Source of the DNA: Kribbella sandramycini
Lineage (GTDB): Bacteria > Actinomycetota > Actinomycetes > Propionibacteriales > Kribbellaceae
Assembly: GCF_013131805.1 (NCBI RefSeq)
Contig: NZ_JABJRC010000007.1
Span: 310,001 to 374,000 of the forward strand
Direction: 5' to 3'
DNA: 64,000 nt
Below are positions 33,958 to 43,141 of this stretch, piece after piece (the stretch's first letter is position 1; each line of letters begins with the position of its first letter). The notes below the pieces were generated by a model. The model was not told the origin of the DNA. It saw nothing but the letters and a program-made list of their open reading frames with translations, and did no database searches. A program made the position numbers and the translations under genes.

Positions 33958-35739
33958 TCAGGCCTTCGCGTAGTCCCGGAAGCCGCGCGCCGTTTTGCGG
34001 CCGAGGTAGCCGGCGGTGACGAGGTGCTCGAGCAGTGGGGCGGGGGCGAAGCCGGGCTCGCGGAACTCCAGGTAAAGGGTGCGCTGGATGGCGAGTGAGA
34101 CGTCGAGACCGACCACGTCGAGGAGCTCGAACGGGCCCATCGGGAGGCGGCAGCCGAGTTTCATCGCGGCGTCGATGTCGTCGACGCCGGCGTAGTGCGC
34201 CTCCAGCATCCGGACGGCGTCGTTCAGGTACGGGAACAGCAGCGCGTTGACGATGAAGCCGGCCCGATCGCCGCAGCGGACCGGGTGCTTGCCGGCAGCA
34301 ACAGCCAGGGCGGCGACGGTGTCGGCGACGTCCGGCGCGGTGGCGACCGTGCTGACCACCTCGACCAGTTTCATCACCGGGGCCGGGTTGAAGAAGTGCA
34401 GGCCGACGACCGCGGCCGGGCGCTTGGTCGCCATCGCCAGGTCGATGACCGGCAGACTGGACGTCGTGGTGGCGAGGATCGCGGTCGGCTTGCAGATCTC
34501 GTCGAAGGTCTCGAACAGCGCCTGCTTGACGCTCAACTCCTCGACGACGGCCTCGATCACCAGGTCGGCGGCGGCCAGGTCGTCGAGCCGGGCGGTGCCG
34601 GTGATGCGGCGCAGCGCGGCGTCCCGCTCCTCCTCCGACAGCTTGCCGCGCTGGACGCCCTTCTCCAGCGAGCGCTCCAGCCCGGCGCGGACCTTGTCCA
34701 CCTTCTCGGTGCCGCGGGCGACGTACCGGACGTCGTACCCGGCCTTGGCGCAGACCTCGATGATGCCGACCGCCATCGTGCCGGAGCCGACCACGCCGAT
34801 CTGCTGGATCGGGCGGATCGCCGTCTCGGCGCCGTTCGGCTTCGGGGTCTGCTCGTCGTCGACGACGACCGGCGAGTCCGGCGCCTCGTAGGTGTAGAAG
34901 CCGCGGCCGGTCTTGCGGCCGAGCAGGCCGGCGGTGACCATCTGCTTGAGGATCGGGGCCGGGGCGTGCAGCCGGTTCCGGCCCTGTTTGTACATCGTGT
35001 CGAGGATCTCGTACGCCGTGTCGAGGCCGATCAGGTCGAGCAGCGCCAGCGGACCCATCGGGTAGCCGCAGCCGAGCCGCATCGCGGCGTCGACGTCCTC
35101 GCGGGTGGCGTAGTGCGACTCGACCATCGAGACGGCGTGGTTCAGGTAGCCGAACAGCAGCGCGTTCGCGATGAACCCGGCCCGGTCGGCCGCGACCACC
35201 GGCACCTTGTCGAGCCGGCGGGCCAGCGCCTGGACGTCCTCGACCACATCCGGCTCGGTGACGACGGTCTTGATCACCTCGACGAACTCCTGCACCGGCG
35301 CCGGGTTGAAGAAGTGCATCCCGACCACGCGCCGCGGCCGCTGGGTCGCGACCGAGATCTCGGTGACCGACAACGACGACGTGTTGGTGGCCAGGATCGC
35401 GTCCTCGCGCACGATCTTGTCGAGCGCCGAGAAGATCTCCCGCTTCAGCTCGAGCCGCTCGACCACGGCCTCGATCACCAGATCGCAGTCGGCCAACGCC
35501 TCCAGCGACGTCGCGAAGGTCACCCGGTCGAACAGCGCCTGCTGATCCTCGACGGACAGCTTCCCGCGCTTCACCGCCCGATCGGTCGAGTGCTGGATGT
35601 GTCCGCGCCCGCGCGCCACCGCATCCTCGTCCCGCTCCACGCCCACCACGCTCAGCCCGTGCCGCGCGAACACCTCCGCGATACCGGCGCCCATCGTGCC
35701 GAGACCGACCACACCCACCGTCTGCAGTTCGCGACCCAT
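33958..35739 (-). CDS. 3-Hydroxyacyl-CoA dehydrogenase made of two tandem full copies
   Basis: The 593-residue protein contains two complete NAD-dependent 3-hydroxyacyl-CoA dehydrogenase units. Each has a Rossmann motif (GLGTMG at residues 12-17; GSGTMA near 313), the catalytic HFFNPAPV block, and a C-terminal CGYPMGPLALLD or CRLPMGPFELLD helix domain. Both copies keep the active-site histidine, so both may work. Related tandem enzymes are known in actinobacteria. It should interconvert 3-hydroxybutyryl-CoA and acetoacetyl-CoA, between thiolase and Ccr. The ATG is six bases after CATAGT. The second copy's NAD motif is less canonical. Confidence 0.93.
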   Translation of the reverse strand: MGRELQTVGVVGLGTMGAGIAEVFARHGLSVVGVERDEDAVARGRGHIQHSTDRAVKRGKLSVEDQQALFDRVTFATSLEALADCDLVIEAVVERLELKREIFSALDKIVREDAILATNTSSLSVTEISVATQRPRRVVGMHFFNPAPVQEFVEVIKTVVTEPDVVEDVQALARRLDKVPVVAADRAGFIANALLFGYLNHAVSMVESHYATREDVDAAMRLGCGYPMGPLALLDLIGLDTAYEILDTMYKQGRNRLHAPAPILKQMVTAGLLGRKTGRGFYTYEAPDSPVVVDDEQTPKPNGAETAIRPIQQIGVVGSGTMAVGIIEVCAKAGYDVRYVARGTEKVDKVRAGLERSLEKGVQRGKLSEEERDAALRRITGTARLDDLAAADLVIEAVVEELSVKQALFETFDEICKPTAILATTTSSLPVIDLAMATKRPAAVVGLHFFNPAPVMKLVEVVSTVATAPDVADTVAALAVAAGKHPVRCGDRAGFIVNALLFPYLNDAVRMLEAHYAGVDDIDAAMKLGCRLPMGPFELLDVVGLDVSLAIQRTLYLEFREPGFAPAPLLEHLVTAGYLGRKTARGFRDYAKA

Positions 35740-35745
35740 GCAGGC

Positions 35746-35751
35746 ACTATG
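35746..35751 (-). promoter_or_regulatory. Candidate -10 box of the duplicated dehydrogenase gene
   Basis: CATAGT on the minus strand ends six bases before the ATG. It differs from TANNNT only at the first position. Confidence 0.35.
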
Positions 35752-35847
35752 CCAGTCCCCCACTGGTCCGCCCATGAGCCAAGTCACCCCAACTCGTCGA
35801 AATTACCGGCGAGTCCAATTAGCGAGTCACCAGCACTCCGGCGCGCA

Positions 35848-36717
35848 TCACGCACGGACCGCCAGCACCTGCATCCAGCTGCTGAAATTGCCGGCGCCCC
35901 GCTCCAACCGCTCCACCGACCAGCCAGTTGCGGTCAGAACGTCCCGGAGTGCCTCCTCCGTCCACTGCACGAAGTGCCGGGGCAGATCCATCAGGCGGTT
36001 GGACCACTCCTCGCCCTGGCCCTCCATCGTACTGAAGGCGAGCACCGGCGCCGCATGCGCTGCCTTACGCAGCACGCCGGGCAGCAGCGCCCGATCGAAG
36101 TGCAGGAAGACCGCATCGGCGAAGACCGCGTCGTACGGGCCACCGAAGTCGTCGTTGAGCGCGTTGAGGCGATCAGCCTGGTACCCGTCGGCGCGGATCA
36201 TCTCCAGGAACGCCTCAGTCGCGTCGGTTCGCCGTACTGCGAACCCTCGGCGCTCGAGCTCGACCGCATCCCGCCCAGTGCCGCTGCCGAGCTCCAGAAC
36301 ACGCGCACCGGGCTTGAGCTCCAGCAGACCGATCAGCTGGTGGTTGGGCTCGGCCGGGATCAGCTCACGGAACTGCTCCGCCGCCTGCTCGTACGTCGCC
36401 AGCGTGCGCTCGTTGCTCGTCGGAACCCGCGTCCAGCCGTCGCCGGTGTGCTCGACCAGCGCCGGCAGCCGGAGCCCGAGGTCGAGGCCCAGCACCACCA
36501 CGGTCTCGCCGCGGTGTTGGTCGGAGATTGCCTGGAGCTCGTGTTCCGGATCGCCGGTCAGGTCCGGCAGGAGGGTTAGGCGGACGCCTAGGCGTTCTGC
36601 CAGCCGCGCACCGGCGGCGGCGTCGAACGTCGCCGCGTACACGTGAGCCACTCGCTCACTGACCTCCACGACATCGCCCGGGAGCAGCAGGATGCGTGCG
36701 GGGCACATGAGGTTCAT
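35848..36717 (-). CDS. SAM-dependent methyltransferase with an atypical N-terminal domain
   Basis: Residues from about 100 on form a class I methyltransferase: motif [13 protein letters not shown], an acidic loop at RRTDATEAF and motif IV near [11 protein letters not shown]. The first 90 residues look like a worn histidine-phosphatase (phosphoglycerate mutase-like) domain: [20 protein letters not shown] resembles the SSPLxRAxQTA helix, and [15 protein letters not shown] resembles the GETVLVVSHG strand. The catalytic RHG histidine and second histidine are absent. The start is uncertain: ATG 36717, ATG 36708 or GTG 36726. The substrate is unknown. It is divergent from nucS. Confidence 0.8.
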   Translation of the reverse strand: MNLMCPARILLLPGDVVEVSERVAHVYAATFDAAAGARLAERLGVRLTLLPDLTGDPEHELQAISDQHRGETVVVLGLDLGLRLPALVEHTGDGWTRVPTSNERTLATYEQAAEQFRELIPAEPNHQLIGLLELKPGARVLELGSGTGRDAVELERRGFAVRRTDATEAFLEMIRADGYQADRLNALNDDFGGPYDAVFADAVFLHFDRALLPGVLRKAAHAAPVLAFSTMEGQGEEWSNRLMDLPRHFVQWTEEALRDVLTATGWSVERLERGAGNFSSWMQVLAVRA

Positions 36718-36746
36718 GCCGACCACATTGGCACGGCGAAGTGCGG

Positions 36747-36752
36747 TAGCGT
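36747..36752 (+). promoter_or_regulatory. Candidate -10 box of nucS
   Basis: TAGCGT ends eight bases before the GTG start and no Shine-Dalgarno is present. Confidence 0.4.
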
Positions 36753-36760
36753 CACTCCTC

Positions 36761-37420
36761 GTGCGCTTGGTGATTGCTACGTGTTCCGTTGACTACTCCG
36801 GCCGGCTGACTGCTCATCTGCCGATGGCTCCGCGGCTGCTGATGGTGAAGGCGGACGGGTCGGTGCTGATCCATGCGGACGGCGGCTCGTACAAACCGCT
36901 GAACTGGATGTCGCCGCCCTGCAAGCTCGTCGAGGACGAGAACGTGTGGAGTGTGACGAACAAGGCCGGTGAGGAGCTGCGGATCACGCTCGAGGAGGTG
37001 CACAGCGACACGGCGTACGAGCTCGGCACCGACCCCGGGCTGATCAAGGACGGCGTCGAGGCGCACCTGCAGGAGCTGCTCGCCGAGCATGTGACCACGT
37101 TCGGGGAGGGCTGGACGCTCGTCCGCCGCGAGTACCCGACCGCGATCGGCCCGGTCGACCTGCTCTGCCGCGACGCCGACGGCAACCACGTCGCCGTCGA
37201 GATCAAGCGCCGCGGCGAGATCGACGGCGTCGAGCAGCTCACCCGCTACCTCGAACTCCTCAACCGCGACCCCCTACTGGCCCCGGTGCGCGGTATTTTC
37301 GCGGCACAACTGATCAAACCGCAGGCGCAGTTCCTGGCGGCCGACCGCGGTCTCGAGTGCGTGACGGTCGACTACGACGCCCTCCGCGGCATGGAGTCCG
37401 ACGTACTGCGGCTGTTCTGA
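36761..37420 (+). CDS. nucS: Mismatch-specific endonuclease NucS/EndoMS
   Basis: The 219-residue protein cuts both strands at mismatches and replaces MutS/MutL in most actinobacteria. The N-terminal DNA-binding domain opens [13 protein letters not shown]. The C-terminal nuclease domain has the catalytic set in GPVDLLCRD, then [19 protein letters not shown]. The end, SDVLRLF, resembles the clamp-binding tail of the family. I choose GTG 36761 by homology of the start and the TAGCGT box. It is followed by a small membrane gene 14 bases on. Confidence 0.95.
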   Translation: MRLVIATCSVDYSGRLTAHLPMAPRLLMVKADGSVLIHADGGSYKPLNWMSPPCKLVEDENVWSVTNKAGEELRITLEEVHSDTAYELGTDPGLIKDGVEAHLQELLAEHVTTFGEGWTLVRREYPTAIGPVDLLCRDADGNHVAVEIKRRGEIDGVEQLTRYLELLNRDPLLAPVRGIFAAQLIKPQAQFLAADRGLECVTVDYDALRGMESDVLRLF

Positions 37421-37434
37421 CCCCAGGAGCCCGC

Positions 37435-37596
37435 ATGCCACCGGAACCGGCCAACCCCTTCGAAACGGCGCTGAGCTGGGCTGTCTGGCTCGCGCTGCCA
37501 CTGGTAGCCGTGGCTGCCGTCGTGATCGTGCTCCTGGTTGTCCGATCGCAGCGCAACCGCCGCCGGCCCTACCCGCCGCAGTTCCCACAACGCTGA
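37435..37596 (+). CDS. Small single-pass membrane protein
   Basis: The 53-residue product has one strong membrane helix (about residues 13-37) followed by a basic tail (RSQRNRRRPYPP), giving an N-out, C-in orientation. AGGAGC lies six bases before the ATG, and the gene follows nucS closely, so it is probably co-transcribed. I do not recognise it. Its basic tail might only set topology. Confidence 0.6.
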   Translation: MPPEPANPFETALSWAVWLALPLVAVAAVVIVLLVVRSQRNRRRPYPPQFPQR

Positions 37597-37610
37597 CTTC
37601 TCAAGATTTT

Positions 37611-37626
37611 TGCCCGATTTCGGGCA
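37611..37626 (+). terminator. Short hairpin after the small membrane gene
   Basis: TGCCCGA and TCGGGCA pair perfectly around TT, 15 bases after the stop. The preceding bases are T-rich. It may end the nucS unit. Confidence 0.45.
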
Positions 37627-37667
37627 GGATGTTGGCTTTTCGGATTCTGGGGTTGCAGAGTTGTCGG

Positions 37668-37949
37668 GTGATCAGTGAGGCGGCGGCAGCGCCGGTGGAC
37701 GAGCTGGCCGAGCAGGTCAGCCGGACGACCGGGCTGTCCGCGGACGACGCGCGACGAGTGGTCGCGGACGTGCTGGCGTACTTCACCGAGACCGCCGAGG
37801 AGTACGTCCGGCGCCGGCATCGTGAGTTGCAGACCTACGGCGCCCGCAACGACGAGATCTTCGCGCGGGTAGGCAGCGAGCTGCGGCACTGGCCCGTGCG
37901 CTCGCCCGAACTCTCCGCCCGTCAGCTGCGACGGATCGTCTACGGCTGA
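37668..37949 (+). CDS. Small conserved-looking helical protein
   Basis: The 93-residue product from GTG 37668 is helical and charged: AEQVSRTTGLSADDARRVV, then a RRRHRELQTYG segment and the ending LSARQLRRIVYG. The alternative ATG at 37629 would add 13 residues but overlaps the region just after the hairpin. I do not recognise the family. It lies 34 bases before glmS on the same strand and may share its transcript. The dense Arg content suggests binding to nucleic acid or another acidic partner, untested. Confidence 0.55.
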   Translation: MISEAAAAPVDELAEQVSRTTGLSADDARRVVADVLAYFTETAEEYVRRRHRELQTYGARNDEIFARVGSELRHWPVRSPELSARQLRRIVYG

Positions 37950-37983
37950 CAGCAAGCAAACGACCTTCGAAAGGCACCAACAC

Positions 37984-39804
37984 ATGTGCGGAATCGTCGG
38001 GTACGTCGGCACCAAGCCGGCCGCGCCCATCCTGGTGGACGGACTGGCCCGGCTGGAGTACCGCGGCTACGACTCGGCAGGAGTCGCCGTCCTCGGATCC
38101 AGCGAGCTGAAGGTGCACAAGGACGCCGGCCGGGTCCGTGAGCTGGAGGCGTCGCTGCCGAAGCGGTTCGGCGGCAAGCTCGGCATCGGCCACACCCGCT
38201 GGGCGACCCACGGCGGCCCGAGCAAGGACAACGCGCACCCGCACGCCAGCGGTAACGAGCGGATCGCCGTCGTCCACAACGGCATCTTCGACAACGCGGG
38301 CGCGCTGCGCAGCCAGCTCGAGGACGCCGGTGTCAAGCTGCGCTCCGAGACCGACACCGAGGTCCTGGCGCACCTGATCGAGCAGTCCGACGGCGCCACC
38401 CTCGAGGAGAAGGTGATGGCCGCGCTGCGCCGGATCGAGGGCACCTACGGCATCGCCGTGGTCGACCTCGACTTCCCGGACCGGATCGTCGTCGCCCGTA
38501 ACGGCAGCCCGCTGATCCTCGGTATCGGCGACGGCGAGATGCACGTCGCCTCCGACGCGGCCGCGCTGATCCGCTACACCCGCCAGGTCGTCTACCTGGA
38601 CGACGGCGAGATGGCGACCGTCAAGGCCGACGGCTACCGCACCTTCACCCAGGACGCCTCGCCGACCACCAAGACCGCCAAGACGGTCGACTGGGAGGCC
38701 GACGAGTACGAGCGCGGCCTGCACGAGCACTTCATGATGAAGGAGATCCACGAGCAGCCGGACGCCGTCGGCCGCGCGCTCCGCGGTCGCCTGGACGAGC
38801 GCTTCCACACCGTCCACCTGGGCGGCCTGAACATGGACGCCCGCGAGGCGCGCGAGATCAAGCGGGTCAAGATCCTCGGCTGCGGCTCGGCGTACTACGC
38901 CGGTCAGATGGGCGCCCAGTTCATCGAGGAGGTGGCCCGGATCCCCGCCGACGCCGAGCCGGCGTCGGAGTTCCGCTACCGCAACCCGGTGGTCGAGCGG
39001 GACACGCTGTACATCGCGGTCAGCCAGTCCGGCGAGACGCTGGACACGCTGGTCGCCGTCCAGGAGCTGAAGCGCAAGGGCGGCCGGGTGATCGGCCTGG
39101 TGAACGCGGTCGGCTCCAGCATCGCCCGCGCCGTCGACGGCGGCGTCTACCTGCACGCCGGCCCGGAGGTCTCGGTCGCCTCGACCAAGGCGCTGACCAA
39201 CATGGCCGTCGCGTTCGCGATGCTCGGCATCCACCTCGGCCGGATCCGCGACGTCTCCCCGGCCGACGGCCGCCGTCTCATCGACGGCCTGAAGAAGCTC
39301 CCCGAGCACATCGCCTCGATCGTCGCCCAGGAGGAGCAGCTGGCCGAGATCGCCGGCCGCCTCGCCCAGCACGAGAGCCTGTTCTTCGTCGGCCGCACCC
39401 GCGGCTACCCGGTCGCCCGCGAAGGCGCGCAGAAGCTCAAGGAGATCTCCTACCGGCACGCCGAGGCGTACCAGACCTCCGAGCTCAAGCACGGCCCGCT
39501 CGCGCTGATCTCGCCGGACGTCCCGAGTGTCGCGATCGTCCCGCAGGACGAGCTGCTCGACCGCAACATCGGCGCCCTGCACGAGATCGCCGCTCGCTCC
39601 GGCCCGCTGTACGTCGTCACCCACCCGGACGTCGACGTCCCGGACGGCGTCGCCGCGCAGATCGTCGTCCCGAAGAACGAGCCCGAGCTGGACCCGATCC
39701 TGCTCACGATCCCGCTCCAGATCCTCGCGTACTACGCCGCCGTCGCTCTCGGCCACGACGTCGACAAGCCGCGGAACCTGGCCAAGTCGGTCACCGTCGA
39801 GTAA
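37984..39804 (+). CDS. glmS: Glucosamine-6-phosphate synthase (glutamine-fructose-6-phosphate transaminase)
   Basis: The 606-residue enzyme makes glucosamine-6-phosphate for the cell wall. The glutaminase domain begins with nucleophile cysteine (MCGIVGYVG, Cys2 before Met removal) and HTRWATHGGP; two SIS domains follow (about 280-420 and 450-595) with CGSAYYAG and SQSGETLDT. The end KSVTVE is the classic GlmS tail. GAAAGG precedes the ATG. No glmS ribozyme is expected or seen in this upstream region. A strong terminator follows. Confidence 0.97.
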   Translation: MCGIVGYVGTKPAAPILVDGLARLEYRGYDSAGVAVLGSSELKVHKDAGRVRELEASLPKRFGGKLGIGHTRWATHGGPSKDNAHPHASGNERIAVVHNGIFDNAGALRSQLEDAGVKLRSETDTEVLAHLIEQSDGATLEEKVMAALRRIEGTYGIAVVDLDFPDRIVVARNGSPLILGIGDGEMHVASDAAALIRYTRQVVYLDDGEMATVKADGYRTFTQDASPTTKTAKTVDWEADEYERGLHEHFMMKEIHEQPDAVGRALRGRLDERFHTVHLGGLNMDAREAREIKRVKILGCGSAYYAGQMGAQFIEEVARIPADAEPASEFRYRNPVVERDTLYIAVSQSGETLDTLVAVQELKRKGGRVIGLVNAVGSSIARAVDGGVYLHAGPEVSVASTKALTNMAVAFAMLGIHLGRIRDVSPADGRRLIDGLKKLPEHIASIVAQEEQLAEIAGRLAQHESLFFVGRTRGYPVAREGAQKLKEISYRHAEAYQTSELKHGPLALISPDVPSVAIVPQDELLDRNIGALHEIAARSGPLYVVTHPDVDVPDGVAAQIVVPKNEPELDPILLTIPLQILAYYAAVALGHDVDKPRNLAKSVTVE

Positions 39805-39819
39805 TAGCTCCACGGCTCT

Positions 39820-39855
39820 GCCCGCGTCCCTGCCCGATCAGGCAGGGACGCGGGC
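39820..39855 (+). terminator. Strong intrinsic terminator after glmS
   Basis: Fifteen-base perfect arms (39820-39834 and 39841-39855, GCCCGCGTCCCTGCC on the left) enclose a six-base loop and are followed by TTTCGCTT. This is the clearest intrinsic terminator in the window. Confidence 0.85.
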
Positions 39856-39866
39856 TTTCGCTTACC

Positions 39867-39872
39867 TAGCCT
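39867..39872 (+). promoter_or_regulatory. Candidate -10 box of the M15-like peptidase gene
   Basis: TAGCCT ends six bases before GTG 39879, immediately downstream of the glmS terminator. Confidence 0.4.
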
Positions 39873-39878
39873 GGAGTG

Positions 39879-41693
39879 GTGAGCGGCACCGAGCACGCCG
39901 TCGCCGAGGCGGCCGCACCGAAACAGGCCACCGCACAGCCGGCCTCCACCGCGAAGACCCCGAACAGCGCCTTCGCCACCCTCGGCCCCTGGCTGCGCGC
40001 GGAGACCCAGCCCGCTCTCGACGCCCTGGCCGCGAACCCCATCGACCTGCCGACCGTCCTGACGACGCTGAATCGGTTCTCGACCGACGACATCGTGAAG
40101 GTCTTCCGGGCCGCGAGCGCCAAGAAGCGCACCGAACTCGGCACCCGCCTCGCCACCGAGCAACTGCCCGCCGTCGACGTCCCCCGCTTCGCCCTCGCCG
40201 TCAAGATGGCCAACAACCCCGGCGCGGCCGCGGCCCGCGCGAGCCGGCTGCACGACCTGATCCGCGGCGGCGACGTGCAAAGCGCGTACGAACTCCTGAA
40301 CGGCCTGGCCGTCGCCGACCAGGAGCGAGCGCTGAACGTCCTCGACAAGGCCCACTGGAACACCCTGGCCAACGGCCTCGACAAAGCCACCGGCGTCGAC
40401 GCCCCATGGCTCGGCACGCTGCTCGGCGGCGTCCGCGGCGCCCCGGTCACCGCCACCATGACGTCGTACACCTGGCTCAACGGCCAGGACGCCGCCACCG
40501 GCGCCGCTTGGGCTGCCGACCAGCCCGACGACCGCCTCACCTTCATGCTCCGCAAACTCGCCACTGCCGGTGCCGTCCGCACCGACCGCCTCCAAGCCAT
40601 GCTCACCGCCGGCCAAGTCCGCCGCCTCGGACCCGACGTCGCCCCCGACCAAGCCGCCCGGGTCGAGGCCTCCCTGGCCGGTCTGCCATCGGACCAGCGT
40701 GCCGCGATCCGCGACTACCTCGGCCTCCCCGCCCCCGCCATCCCCGAAGCCTCCGCCGAGCCGACCAGCCGGAACTTCGCGAAGGAGCCGAAGGAGTTCA
40801 CCAAGCCCTCCCCGGCGCTGGAGCAGAGCTGCCAGAACCTCTTCGGCCAGACCTACGCCGAGCTGCTCGGCACCATGCAGGACGTCCACGCCTTCGGAGT
40901 CAAAGCGACGGTGCACCCGCAGCTCGCGCTGGTCCTGCAGCGGGCGGACGCGATCGCCCGGCAGCAGATCGCCGCCACCGAGGGCCGCCCGATGGAGTCC
41001 GCCGACTGGGGCGTCACCGGCATGCTCGGCCTGGGCGGGCCGGGCCGCGGCTTCCACACGTTCGGGCTGGCCGTCGATCTCAACTACGCGACCATGCCGT
41101 ACCTGATGAACGAAGGCGCCGGATCCAAGCGGGAGAAGCCACTCGACGACCGGCTTCAGCTGATCTACCACCGGATCGCCTGGCTGATGCTCGGCCGGAA
41201 GTCGACGATCCCCGCGGGGCCGTGGACGTACGACGCACATGCCGCGGAGTCCCAGGCGATGCGCGACTACTTTGCCCTCCGCAACGATCCGGCGGCGCTG
41301 CGGGCGCGGGTCGAGGGGCGCGAGGCCGCCGTCCTGAAGGGCGTGTTCGGCGACCTGCCCCCGGACGCGGCCACGCTACGCGAGCTCATCGACAAGGATC
41401 ACGACCAGCTGACGGCGGCACCCGAGGTGAACCCGGCGCTACCGCTGAAGGACGGCAAACCGCAGACGATGGACTCGCCGTTCGATCCGAAGAAGGGGCA
41501 CTCCGATCCGAGCGGCGGCTACCTGAGCATTCGCAAGGAAATCGTCGAGGCGCTGAAGCAGGCCGACCCGGCGATGCGCTGGGGCGGCGCGGACTTCGGC
41601 AAGGAGACCGGCGACCTCATGCACTTCGACCTCGGCGCCGGGATCGCCCAGGATCCCGACACCAAGATCTTCGCGCGGAAGAAGAAGGGTTAG
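39879..41693 (+). CDS. Large protein with C-terminal peptidase M15 (D,D-carboxypeptidase-like) domain
   Basis: Of 604 residues, the last 310 contain the M15 zinc pattern: FHTFGLAVDLNY supplies His and Asp, and GDLMHFDLG near the end supplies the second metal histidine. M15 enzymes usually cut D-Ala or L,D peptide bonds in cell wall. The first 290 residues are helical and unassigned, with repeated-looking helices (VDVPRFALAVKMANN, then LNGLAVADQERALNVL). There is no signal peptide or membrane helix, which is odd for a wall enzyme. The start at GTG 39879 is chosen from the TAGCCT box; GTG 39876 is an alternative. It overlaps the convergent tctA gene by four bases. Confidence 0.75.
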   Translation: MSGTEHAVAEAAAPKQATAQPASTAKTPNSAFATLGPWLRAETQPALDALAANPIDLPTVLTTLNRFSTDDIVKVFRAASAKKRTELGTRLATEQLPAVDVPRFALAVKMANNPGAAAARASRLHDLIRGGDVQSAYELLNGLAVADQERALNVLDKAHWNTLANGLDKATGVDAPWLGTLLGGVRGAPVTATMTSYTWLNGQDAATGAAWAADQPDDRLTFMLRKLATAGAVRTDRLQAMLTAGQVRRLGPDVAPDQAARVEASLAGLPSDQRAAIRDYLGLPAPAIPEASAEPTSRNFAKEPKEFTKPSPALEQSCQNLFGQTYAELLGTMQDVHAFGVKATVHPQLALVLQRADAIARQQIAATEGRPMESADWGVTGMLGLGGPGRGFHTFGLAVDLNYATMPYLMNEGAGSKREKPLDDRLQLIYHRIAWLMLGRKSTIPAGPWTYDAHAAESQAMRDYFALRNDPAALRARVEGREAAVLKGVFGDLPPDAATLRELIDKDHDQLTAAPEVNPALPLKDGKPQTMDSPFDPKKGHSDPSGGYLSIRKEIVEALKQADPAMRWGGADFGKETGDLMHFDLGAGIAQDPDTKIFARKKKG

Positions 41694-43141
41694 GGCTTCC
41701 TCCGGCGGAGTTTGCCGAAGGCGGGGAGCAGGAGGACCAGGAGCAGGACGGCGAGGACAGTGCCGGAGATGGGGCGGGTGAGGAAGCCGGCCGGGTTGCC
41801 GTCGAAGAGCAGGAGGGACTGGCGGACGGCGGTTTCGAGGAGGGAGCCGAGGACGAAGGCGAGGACGAGCGGGCCGGGTTCGAAGCCGAACTTCTTCATC
41901 AGGTAGCCGAGCACGCCGAAGGCGACGACGAGGAAGATGTCGAAGACCTGGTTGGCCACGGTGTAGACGCCGATCAGGGTGATCAGGACGGTGATCGGCG
42001 CGAGGACCGCGGGACGGACGCGGAGGATCTTCACGAACAGGCCGACCATCGGGATGCTCATGATCAGCAGCAGGACGTTGCCGACGTACATCGAGTTCAC
42101 GACGCCCCAGAACAGGTCGGGGTGGTCGGTGATCAGCTGCGGGCCGGGCGGGATGCCGTGGATGAGCAGGGCGCCGAACAGCAGCGCCATCGTGGCGTTG
42201 GCGGGGATGCCGAGGGTGAGCAGCGGGATGAACGACGAGGTGGCGGCCGCGTTGTTGGCGGTCTCCGGCGCGGCGACGCCCTCGACCGCGCCTTGGCCGA
42301 ACCGCCCCGGGTGCTTGGCGCGGCGCTTCTCGACGGCGTACGCGACCAGGGACGACAGGGTCGCGCCGCCGCCGGGCAGGACGCCGAGCGCGAAACCGAT
42401 CACCGAGCCGCGGCCGATCGCGCCGCCGGATTTTCTGAGGTCCGCGCGGGACGGCCAGACGTTGGCGACCGCGGCCGGCGGTGCGGCGGTGCGATGCCGC
42501 TGCTCCAGGTTGTAGAGGATCTCGCCGAGCCCGAACAGCCCCATCGCGATCGGCACGAAGTCGATGCCGTCGGCAAGGTTCAGGGTGTCGAAGGTGAATC
42601 GGCTCGCGCCGGTGAAGGTGTCCCGGCCGACGGTTGCCAGCAGCAACCCGAGGCCCGCGGCGATGACGGCCTTCGTCCGGCCGCCGTTGCCGACGGTCGC
42701 CACCAGCAGGACGCCGAACAGCGCCAGCGCCGCGTACTCGGGCGGCCCGAAGTCGAGCGCGACCGCAGCCACCACCGGCGCGAGCAGGGTGAGCCCGACG
42801 ATCGACACGGTTCCGCCGATGAACGATCCGATCGCGGCGATCCCCAGCGCCGTACCGGCTTTTCCTTGTCTGGCCAGCGCATGGCCGTCGAACACGGTGA
42901 CCACCGACGAGGCCTCACCGGGCAGTTTGAGCAGCACCGACGTGATCGTGCCGCCGTACTGCGCGCCGTAGAAGATGCCCGCCAGCAGGATGATCGCCGA
43001 CACCGGCTCCACCCCGTACGTGACCGGTAGCAGGATCGCGATCGTTGCCGCTGGCCCCAATCCGGGCAGGACGCCGATCAGCATCCCGATCACGACGCCG
43101 ATCAGGCAGTACAGCAGGTTCAGCGGCTCCAGGAACTCCAT
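41690..43141 (-). CDS. tctA: Tripartite tricarboxylate transporter large membrane subunit TctA
   Basis: The 483-residue permease has about 11-12 helices and the TctA family blocks GVLPGLGPAATIAILLP and FALGVLPGGGATLSSLVAY, the repeated glycine-rich loops thought to line the path. The ATG at 43141 overlaps the stop of tctB (TGATG) and begins MEFLEPLN, the usual family start. With TctB and TctC it imports a carboxylate using ion gradients. The neighbouring catabolic genes point to D-glucarate or galactarate. Confidence 0.95.
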   Translation of the reverse strand: MEFLEPLNLLYCLIGVVIGMLIGVLPGLGPAATIAILLPVTYGVEPVSAIILLAGIFYGAQYGGTITSVLLKLPGEASSVVTVFDGHALARQGKAGTALGIAAIGSFIGGTVSIVGLTLLAPVVAAVALDFGPPEYAALALFGVLLVATVGNGGRTKAVIAAGLGLLLATVGRDTFTGASRFTFDTLNLADGIDFVPIAMGLFGLGEILYNLEQRHRTAAPPAAVANVWPSRADLRKSGGAIGRGSVIGFALGVLPGGGATLSSLVAYAVEKRRAKHPGRFGQGAVEGVAAPETANNAAATSSFIPLLTLGIPANATMALLFGALLIHGIPPGPQLITDHPDLFWGVVNSMYVGNVLLLIMSIPMVGLFVKILRVRPAVLAPITVLITLIGVYTVANQVFDIFLVVAFGVLGYLMKKFGFEPGPLVLAFVLGSLLETAVRQSLLLFDGNPAGFLTRPISGTVLAVLLLVLLLPAFGKLRRRKP

